A stretch of DNA of 10,860 bases from Penaeus vannamei. Taxonomy: Eukaryota > Arthropoda > Malacostraca > Decapoda > Penaeidae. The stretch spans positions 10,078,416-10,089,275 of the forward strand of contig NC_091588.1 of assembly GCF_042767895.1 (NCBI RefSeq), written 5' to 3'. A program made the position numbers and the translations under genes. Positions 1-7,963 of this stretch are shown one piece after another. How positions within the stretch are numbered: position 1 is the stretch's first letter; each line of letters starts with the position of its first letter. Under the pieces are notes generated by a model, which was not told the origin of the DNA, ran no database searches, and saw only the letters and a list, made by a program, of their open reading frames with translations.

Positions 1-50
1 CCCCGAGACCGCCGTGATCGCAATGTACTCATTTTCCATGCATCATCGAA

Positions 51-100
51 CACACACACACACATATAAATGTCTGTCTGTGTGTGTGTGGGTGTGTGTA
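51..100. repeat. Short (CA)n and (TG)n tracts facing each other
   Basis: A CA run at 51-64 is followed about 8 bases later by a TG-rich run at 73-100 containing a few TCTG and GGTG variants. The two tracts are complementary and could fold back, but each is short. They form the left edge of the microsatellite cluster that continues to position 335. Confidence 0.8.
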
Positions 101-116
101 TCTGTGTGGATGTGTA

Positions 117-176
117 AATGCAATAACCCATGGTAGATCAATACCTTCAAGGCAGTACCTTCAGTATTTATATACG

Positions 177-248
<72 letters not shown>

Positions 249-335
249 TTATACATACACACTCATATACATAAATAAATGTGTGAGTGTGTGTGTTAAT
301 GCAATGGCCCATGGAAAATCAGTACCTTTAAGGCA
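117..335. repeat. Imperfect direct duplication (181-bp period) flanking an AT array
   Basis: The 38-base segment at 117-154 recurs at 298-335 with 6 mismatches by manual alignment. Both copies share CCCATGG and the end AAGGCA. Each copy is preceded by a TG-rich stretch (73-115 and about 281-296). The unit therefore appears to be TG-rich sequence plus a unique core, with the (AT)n array between the two cores. This suggests a microsatellite carried inside a repeated unit rather than a simple locus. Whether the unit is also dispersed in the genome cannot be seen here. Confidence 0.7.
179..242. repeat. (AT)32 microsatellite
   Basis: An uninterrupted run of 32 AT dinucleotides. Uninterrupted tracts of this length are usually length-polymorphic. 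Apparent Tyr/Ile-repeat reading frames through it have no coding meaning. Confidence 0.97.
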
Positions 336-643
336 CTTGTAGAGAACGACGATAAACTTAATCTTTCACCCAAGTCAAAATCGTAAGTTCCTTCAAAACT
401 TCGACTATTGCTTTTGAATGACTTCCCGCAACCTGGTTCGAGCAGCAAAAGTAATTTTCGAAGGCTGCAGTCAAAGTCATTAAGTCGTAAATTTCAATTG
501 ACTGATGGCATTGGGATTCACCGAAAAAATTGCAGTATAATCTCGAAATATTGTTATTCGTGAAAGGGCAAAGGTCGCAATATATGGCGTGAGTTTTCGA
601 GAATCCATATTCGCGCGATGTAAGCTCTTGCAGTACCCGAATG
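336..643. other. Single-copy-looking spacer, no gene seen
   Basis: This sequence is of mixed composition between two microsatellite blocks. Minus-strand frames here stay open only because they run out of the adjacent CA repeat. I see no splice-site pair, domain motif or RNA gene. A GGTTCGAG string near 435 resembles a tRNA B-box but lacks the conserved final C and any matching A-box or cloverleaf. Confidence 0.5.
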
Positions 644-992
<349 letters not shown>

Positions 993-1354
993 TGTGGGAA
1001 AGTAGTATAGTATAGTATAGTATTTGCTCATGCAAATACTATACTTTCACCTAATTAACCCGACACAGCAGATGACGCCAGTGATATAAACGTGGAAAGA
1101 GAATTCTATACAAGAGTACTTGCTTAAGTAATACGGCTCACGACAAGAAAGAATAGTACTGCACTATTTCTCCTGCTTGCCACCTCGGAAGGTTCTTTAG
1201 CAGGGACCAGGGCTATTCTCTCGGCCTTGGAATTTATTATTACCTTACAGCATTCAACAACACTCAAGTACTAACAACAAAGAAGATTGCTTGTAGCGCT
1301 ATTCCTGGGCGTCTCGGCTTTCAAGAATACACACAACTTTCAGACTACAAACCA
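993..1354 (+). mobile_element. Possible LTR of a degenerate LTR retrotransposon
   Basis: Seen: a segment that can start with TGTGGGAAAG at 993 and end in CA at 1349 or 1354, giving an LTR-like length of about 360 bp. It has a TATA-box-like TATAAA at 1085-1090. Directly downstream is TGGTGCCGGC (1358-1367), which has the TGG start expected of a primer-binding site. A basic ORF opens at 1410, where a gag leader would end. Not seen: a second LTR copy in the window, an AATAAA within this segment, or pol motifs. The assignment is an inference from layout; Ty3 or BEL/Pao families are possible. It could equally be unrelated non-coding DNA. Confidence 0.25.
1004..1045. repeat. (AGTAT)4 tandem repeat forming a 14-bp perfect hairpin
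   Basis: Four copies of AGTAT occupy 1004-1023. The 14 bases at 1014-1027 are the exact reverse complement of 1032-1045, separated by a TCAT loop. The arm and loop junction contains ATGCAAAT (1030-1037), identical to the POU-domain octamer element. It may be a regulatory site of the putative LTR or simply a foldback created by repeat slippage. Confidence 0.75.
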
Positions 1355-1357
1355 AGT

Positions 1358-1367
1358 TGGTGCCGGC
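1358..1367 (+). other. Primer-binding-site-like sequence
   Basis: TGGTGCCGGC lies 3 bases after a possible LTR terminus. Reverse-transcribing LTR elements begin the PBS with TGG, complementary to the CCA end of a tRNA. A matching primer tRNA would end GCCGGCA-CCA. I could not assign it to a particular tRNA, so this stands only with the candidate LTR. Confidence 0.2.
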
Positions 1368-1409
1368 AAGAAACATCACGAAGACTGAAAACACTACATT
1401 TTGTAAGCA

Positions 1410-1652
1410 ATGCCGAAGAAAAGGTCGCACTCCGAAGAACTACAAATTATAAATAGAATTACGAAATCTACCAGAAAACTAGCTACATACCAAAGACTGG
1501 ACAGAATAGTCTTCGCCACATGCAAGCAGACTGTTATGCATGTAGCTCTAGGGAGATCTTTCTTCCCATCATTACTTGCTAAACAAACTAAACGGACAGC
1601 AGCTCTTCTTCAGTCTTTTCAAAGTAGGTTGCTGCAGTGTCTGACATTATAG
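1410..1652 (+). CDS. Small basic ORF, possible gag-start remnant, unrecognised
   Basis: An 80-codon ATG ORF ending in TAG. The product begins MPKKRSHSEEL and is strongly basic over the first 45 residues, with no membrane segment, zinc knuckle or known domain visible. It starts 43 nt after the PBS-like site. A truncated gag leader with basic, helical N-terminus would suit that position, as in some BEL/Pao elements. The frame stops far short of a full gag and nothing recognisable follows it. It may be a broken element ORF or a chance frame. No promoter beyond the TATAAA at 1085 and no splice donor clearly decides the matter. Confidence 0.2.
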   Translation: MPKKRSHSEELQIINRITKSTRKLATYQRLDRIVFATCKQTVMHVALGRSFFPSLLAKQTKRTAALLQSFQSRLLQCLTL

Positions 1653-2478
1653 TATGTGCAGAGACATTCCTCAGAAACACAAAGCCAAGGGTAAAGTTAA
1701 AATTTCAGTCAATGTGAATGCAGAGACCATGCCAATTGACAAAAAAAAAAAAAAAAAAAATGGAGTGGCAATCTGCTCTAAAATGATCTTCACAACCAAT
1801 CTCTCTTTGTGGTGCTTCTGCCCTTGTATCAATATTTTCAAGGTCACTGCTGTCAAGAAACAAGCTACCCTTCTATGTCTTCTTTACAGGCCTCAAGTAG
1901 TGAGACAGCTATCTAACTGAATATGAACTTGGTTAACCCAATGCTACATTTCAACGGTTCTAATAAAATATTCTTGCATGAATTGAAGTTGACATTTTCC
2001 TAACTGTGTATGAGCTGCACAGTCATGAAGACTTTCCTCCACATGAATCAGCTTCATCCCTAGACCCGGTCATAACTGACATCCACAGTCTATTACACAG
2101 CTGTAAACCTCTCACAACTTTTGAAATCCTCTGACCGAAATGCTGATCTCACTTGCTTTGTCGTTGATGGGAGTCTACAAATGCAGATCTGCAAAGTGCA
2201 TGGGACATACTGCTACAGGAAAGCATTTGTGATCTACCAACAATTCCCTGAGGTGGTTGGGTATACATCTGGACTTCTCCAAAGACATCACCAACACCTG
2301 CAGCACAAGACTGCAGAGGATCATTAGTGATGGGGAGTCCTGTTGGAAGATACAATTTACTGCCGAAACCAAATCATCAGAAAGAAATTTGCTATGCAGG
2401 AATGCGTTTGAAAAGTGCGAGTTACCTTCTACTATAAAGTGAACTCTGAAAAAAAACATTAAGAAGGATTCTTAATTT
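1653..2478. other. About 825 bp without a recognised gene
   Basis: The sequence is of mixed composition, with short overlapping frames on both strands, none above about 95 codons and none with a familiar motif. It holds a 20-A run (1741-1760) and an AATAAA at 1962-1967. Given the putative retroelement leader on the left and the reverse-transcriptase relic on the right, this is most likely decayed transposon sequence, but I cannot identify a family. Confidence 0.4.
1741..1760. repeat. A20 homopolymer run
   Basis: Twenty consecutive A residues follow GCCAATTGAC. It could be the tail of a retroposed sequence on the + strand. However, no AATAAA lies just upstream and no target-site duplication was found by eye, so a slippage homopolymer is the simpler reading. 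Confidence 0.85.
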
Positions 2479-2790
2479 CCTTTCTCCCAAAGGAGCCCTA
2501 GAACTTTACAAGTCACAACCACATGCAACAATGAAATACTCCTCCCTAACATAGAAAAGAGAAACCTTCAACCTCTGCGGGACGTAGTAGGACTTACGGT
2601 CCTATACAAAGCCCAGTATGTAAACGCCCTCATCTGGAGTCACTCAAACAACTACGAAGCGACCCCCTTACACGAACGACACAGAAGACCCCGCCTGCCC
2701 TAAATCCTCACACGCCGAGCACTTCACATTTCCAGACATTTTATTTGTAGGTGTGTGGGTCTTTGGGATAGTATATACAATAATCATGAG
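2479..2790 (+). pseudogene. Decayed C-terminal tail of a LINE reverse transcriptase
   Basis: One + frame is open from 2476 to 2700, has a TAA at 2701-2703, and continues in the same frame to the GA repeat. Before the stop it reads LPNIEKRNLQPLRDVVGLTV then LYKAQ (around 2542-2610). After it, HISRHFICRCVGLWDSI (around 2725-2778) follows. The pair resembles the post-RT region of Jockey-superfamily ORF2 proteins. Those have an RRDVAALTVLYKAQ-like motif followed about 40-60 residues later by a basic stretch and FSRSF-x(5)-RLWNSLP. The RT core itself is not visible upstream. Its sequence differs from the C-terminus of the LINE at 7771-10860, so it comes from another family. The single stop, missing core and truncation by the GA tract and gap indicate a dead fragment. 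Recognition is by eye. Confidence 0.42.
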
Positions 2791-2809
2791 AGAGGGAGAA
2801 GGAGGAAGG

Positions 2810-2816
<7 letters not shown>

Positions 2817-2860
<44 letters not shown>
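2817..2860. repeat. (AG)n microsatellite running into the assembly gap
   Basis: A pure AG run of at least 44 bases is truncated by the N block. A purine-rich lead-in (GAGAGAGGGAGAAGGAGG and similar, from about 2787) precedes it. The true length is unknown. Confidence 0.95.
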
Positions 2861-3360
2861 NNNNNNNNNNNNNNNNNNNNNNNNNNNNNNNNNNNNNNNN
2901 NNNNNNNNNNNNNNNNNNNNNNNNNNNNNNNNNNNNNNNNNNNNNNNNNNNNNNNNNNNNNNNNNNNNNNNNNNNNNNNNNNNNNNNNNNNNNNNNNNNN
3001 NNNNNNNNNNNNNNNNNNNNNNNNNNNNNNNNNNNNNNNNNNNNNNNNNNNNNNNNNNNNNNNNNNNNNNNNNNNNNNNNNNNNNNNNNNNNNNNNNNNN
3101 NNNNNNNNNNNNNNNNNNNNNNNNNNNNNNNNNNNNNNNNNNNNNNNNNNNNNNNNNNNNNNNNNNNNNNNNNNNNNNNNNNNNNNNNNNNNNNNNNNNN
3201 NNNNNNNNNNNNNNNNNNNNNNNNNNNNNNNNNNNNNNNNNNNNNNNNNNNNNNNNNNNNNNNNNNNNNNNNNNNNNNNNNNNNNNNNNNNNNNNNNNNN
3301 NNNNNNNNNNNNNNNNNNNNNNNNNNNNNNNNNNNNNNNNNNNNNNNNNNNNNNNNNNNN
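2861..3360. other. Assembly gap of 500 N
   Basis: Exactly 500 N bases, a round number that suggests a placeholder or estimate rather than a measured length. The left flank is (AG)n, and (CT)n starts 34 bases after the right edge, so the gap was probably caused by simple repeat. Long reading frames spanning it are artefacts. Confidence 0.98.
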
Positions 3361-3394
3361 GAGTGAAGTGTGCTTAAAAATATTCAAACTTTCC

Positions 3395-3572
<178 letters not shown>

Positions 3573-3577
3573 TACAA

Positions 3578-5308
<1,731 letters not shown>

Positions 5309-5524
5309 ATCGGTCGTCATCCCTTTGCCTGAATCACGTGGAATCGCAGCCTGACTTGTCTTCGGGAGAGAGGCTGGTCAGTCAGCTGTTAATGTACCAG
5401 ACAACCCTAACTCACGTGCCACATCCATACACACTTGCACACAACCCACTGCTGGACGTGTTGAGGATGAGGAATGTTCAGAGTAATTTAGATATGAACG
5501 AGTTCGCATATTTGAATTTGAATG
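5309..5524 (+). CDS. Candidate internal exon A, product unrecognised
   Basis: A pyrimidine-rich stretch ending TTTATTTCCAG|AT gives a good acceptor at 5307-5308, and AATG|GTAAAA gives a plausible donor at 5525-5526. Only one of the three + frames is open across the 216 bases, and it is open throughout. It encodes about 71 residues, including SSGERLVSQLLMYQ and HVPHPYTLAHNPLLDVLRM. The composition is balanced and non-repetitive, unlike the neighbouring sequence. It starts and ends in phase 1. Joining it to the next candidate exon gives an early stop, so the two cannot be consecutive coding exons in this frame. I do not recognise the protein. A chance open segment remains possible. Confidence 0.3.
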
Positions 5525-5591
5525 GTAAAAAAAATACAAGATGATAATCCCCCGGAAGATTCACATTCAAAATCTTATGTAATAATTGCAG

Positions 5592-5754
5592 GACCTATAT
5601 ACTAATGTGCCCACAGTAATTGTCATTAGGAGTATGAGATGTAAAGAACTGTACACAAGGAGGAATTTCTTGCAAGTATCTTTTTATGAATCAAAGCCTC
5701 TTCACACACAAGGACCCGTTGCAGCCCGCCCGACGCAAACCTTCCACAATACTG
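5592..5754 (+). CDS. Candidate internal exon B, product unrecognised
   Basis: The acceptor is TAATAATTGCAG|GA (AG at 5590-5591) and the donor is ACTG|GTAAGC (GT at 5755-5756), close to consensus. The phase-0 frame is open for all 163 bases and encodes about 54 residues, including VIVIRSMRCKELYTRRNFLQ. It ends in phase 1, matching the phase-1 reading of the candidate terminal exon at 6782. No domain is recognised. The gap to exon A is only 67 bp, very short for an intron here, and that junction would break the frame. It is either an exon of an unknown gene with exon A skipped, or coincidence. Confidence 0.3.
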
Positions 5755-6781
5755 GTAAGCGAATCAATATTAATAACATTTGATTTTTCATATCTTGGAG
5801 AGAGAAAAAAATCTAGGACGATAATAAATAAAAATCGGCTGTGAAGAATAAGAGGATAAAAGAAGAAGAAAAGTGTTAGCTACCAGTGTTCTAAAATGCT
5901 GTCGAGTTCAAAACAGAAAAAATAACAAACGAAGAGCCACTTTTATTGTTTGTAAACCCTCGAGACAGGGGGAAAATGTATAAATTTGTGAATGATATAA
6001 CATGGTAAAAAGTCAGTACCAAGGCAAAATAAGTGATGAATACGAATTATTATTCTCATATGCTGAAAACTAATAGTCACTGTACAGATCAATAAATTCC
6101 ATACCTTACATATAGAAAATCGCTTGATATTAATTTTGATAACATCCTATCCTGCGACTAGCATGAGCACACGTCGCTCTCACCTGACACATGACAGTCA
6201 AGGCGGAGATTCACGTCATGCCAGGCACAACATGATCTGTTGACCTTTTAATCGTGTCATTTTCTCAAAGGCTTGCTGAGAATTCTGTTTTGCTAACCGG
6301 TATATCGAAGCAGAAATGATTGACGAAAGAACTCGAAGTTTGGAGTTACCTGTAGATTATCTGGCACTTGGAATTATCTTTATATTATTTTTCATACACG
6401 TAAAAAATCTTCGTGTGGAGGTATTCGGATTTCCCTGAAGAAATGTGTTTATCTGTTTGCTAAGATAAGAATGATTTTTTTTCATGTTTTATTATTTTTA
6501 TCCATGTGTATCCATGTCGCATTCTTGTTGTAGAACTAATCCGTTTCAGAACGTGAGCTAATTAAAAAATAATAATAATTTCAGATTTACTAATGAGAGC
6601 TAATGACCGTTGCCGTAGACGAAACAGCCAGTCGTGTATTACACTCACAACATCATTGTACGATACTTTTTCGCAGGTTAGTGATACAAAAAACGTAAAA
6701 TGATTTATCAAGAGATCTAGACATGTTCGTTTTGGAAGACCTATATATTTGTGTGGCTGACCTTTTCCATATTCGTTTCAG
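5755..6781 (+). other. AT-rich stretch, possible intron
   Basis: About 1 kb with no frame of interest on either strand and no repeat array. If exons B and C are real, it is the intron between them. It starts GTAAGC and ends CCATATTCGTTTCAG, with a branch-point-like CTGAC at 6757-6761 about 20 nt from the AG. A slightly more GC-rich patch lies at 6150-6250 without a recognisable feature. Confidence 0.35.
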
Positions 6782-6936
6782 CATTTAATTGGCCTAAAGT
6801 GGTCTGGTGCTCGTGGATTTATTTGCAACACAGGCCCTTTATCAAACATTTTCGACTAACCAGCAAAACAGACCGTGAGCTTTTAATATTTTGTTCTATA
6901 AATTCAAACAAACTATTAAAAAATGGTTTCATATAG
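6782..6936 (+). CDS. Candidate terminal exon C, product unrecognised
   Basis: The acceptor is strong: branch-like CTGAC at 6757-6761, a T-rich tract, and TTTCAG with AG at 6780-6781. In phase 1 the frame runs to a TAG at 6934-6936 and encodes about 51 residues, including FNWPKVVWCSWIYLQHRPFI. This phase fits the donor of exon B and also that of exon A. In phase 0 it instead gives a 25-residue tail containing WSGARGFICNTG and stopping at 6857-6859. No domain is recognised and no AATAAA follows closely. Coding status is uncertain; the splice signal is better evidence than the peptide. Confidence 0.25.
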
Positions 6937-7770
6937 TACAAAAGATGACTTTTAGATGAGTAAATATCAATGTAATCACTGAGGGAATTCAAACAAATAA
7001 GTTTCTTTAGCGAATTCATTCTGACGAAGATCTTAGTTATGCGAAGGACATCCGTGGCAAGATCGCAGTAACACGGTCATTTTCATCCCCAACCTATCCC
7101 TGTCCGCGCTCTCTCCCTCCGAATGCGAGGGTAGTGTTGTGGGTTTACATGCGACCATATTCAGCCGCACTTAAAGTTTTCTTCGTGACAAAAACTCGCA
7201 GCCAACAGTGGCTGTTGGCTAACTGGAAATATTAAGGATAGAATAGATGTACACTTTTATTACTAATTACCGAAAGTTATATAATTCCGTCCCATTAGTA
7301 ATCTTTCGATGGAATCTTATTGGACGACTGTTATTTTATGCTATTCAAATTTACAGGACCCTCTTACTTCATTCGAGTTGCCTGCGCATCTTCATACCTA
7401 CCCTGCCGGTTTGTTACGTTTCGAAACAATGCACATACTTCATTTTATCTTACAAAAAGAACAGGAAACAAATTAGCACTGTACATTTATACCATTTTTC
7501 AAATATGCATTATGAAATCTGTATTCAAAAACTTTCCATGTCTGTGTACATTACATTGCTGCGGGGGTATTTCATACGTTATATATATATTTATGATTTA
7601 TAACAATAGTAAGCCACAGTATGCATCTGCGGTATTTTAGACTATAATTTAGCTTAAATTAGGGCACTCGCCTTACCCTCTGACCTGCGTGTACACGAAA
7701 CCAACTGACTAATGAACGATGTCTTTTTAACCATGAAGTGCAAAAGAGAAGAAATTACTGTTGACAAGTA
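6937..7770. other. Spacer left of the LINE, no gene seen
   Basis: A + frame of 118 codons at 7247-7603 and an overlapping 106-codon frame at 7320-7640 are rich in Tyr, Ile and Phe, as expected from AT-rich non-coding DNA, and have no motif. A more GC-rich patch at 7050-7220 ends in a 9-bp hairpin. The right end is the insertion flank of the LINE. Confidence 0.4.
7200..7220. repeat. 9-bp perfect hairpin with 3-base loop
   Basis: AGCCAACAG (7200-7208), a TGG loop, and the exact complement CTGTTGGCT (7212-7220). It is not followed by a T run and has no linked gene, so a terminator or histone-type 3' end is not supported. Confidence 0.6.
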
Positions 7771-7793
7771 TTCAATTCAAATTCAAATTCAAA
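7771..7793 (-). repeat. LINE 3'-terminal TTTGAA repeat
   Basis: On the minus strand the last bases are three copies of TTTGAA and then TTGAA, directly after GTA. Short tandem repeats at the 3' terminus replace a poly(A) tail in many CR1/L2-type elements and mark the boundary of insertion. Sequence below 7771 (TTGACAAGTA in + orientation) is taken as host flank. Confidence 0.75.
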
Positions 7794-7796
7794 TAC

Positions 7797-7802
7797 TTTA
7801 TT
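7797..7802 (-). promoter_or_regulatory. Polyadenylation signal AATAAA of the LINE
   Basis: AATAAA on the minus strand, only 9 nt before the terminal TTTGAA repeat and 162 nt after the ORF2 stop. In this position it may be both a processing signal and part of the conserved 3' end recognised during target-primed reverse transcription. Confidence 0.6.
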
Positions 7803-7818
7803 CCATTAATTACAATGG
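7803..7818 (-). promoter_or_regulatory. Small 3'-UTR stem-loop upstream of AATAAA
   Basis: On the minus strand CCATT, a 6-base GTAATT loop and AATGG form a 5-bp stem directly next to AATAAA. LINE reverse transcriptases of stringent type recognise a 3'-terminal hairpin plus tail repeat. The placement fits this role, but the stem is short and the role is inferred. Confidence 0.4.
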
Positions 7819-7963
7819 GTATTCTCTTTACATATAAGGTGTTTACACAATGCAATAGGGTGCTATGAACATTATACAATGCTTGTGGAACAAAATTACA
7901 CATAACAATAATACCATATGTGATTGAAATATCGTGCTGGGCTTGATGTTTATGCGCCTGATG

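Noticed and set aside
43..312. Open frames of Tyr/Ile, Thr/His, Cys/Val and Arg/Glu repeats over the microsatellites (also at 358-867, 2668-3816 and 4103-4782)
   Set aside because: They are translations of dinucleotide repeats, open on several frames and both strands, some crossing the N gap. None has non-repeat domain content.
430..445. GGTTCGAG string resembling a tRNA B-box, possible tRNA-derived SINE
   Set aside because: The final conserved C of the B-box is missing, and no A-box or cloverleaf stems lie at the right distance.
1741..1760. A20 run as the tail of a processed pseudogene or SINE
   Set aside because: There is no polyadenylation signal just upstream, no recognisable transcript-like sequence and no target-site duplication by eye.
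1654..1920. 88-codon + frame continuing after the small basic ORF
   Set aside because: It contains a Lys run from the A20 tract, has no recognisable motif, and is matched by an equally open minus frame.
5309..5754. Direct splicing of exon A (5309-5524) to exon B (5592-5754)
   Set aside because: The only open frame of A meets a TAA within five codons of B, and a 67-bp intron would be very short.
7247..7640. Two overlapping + frames of 118 and 106 codons
   Set aside because: Overlapping frames in AT-rich DNA with Tyr/Ile/Phe-rich composition and no domain; best explained as chance.
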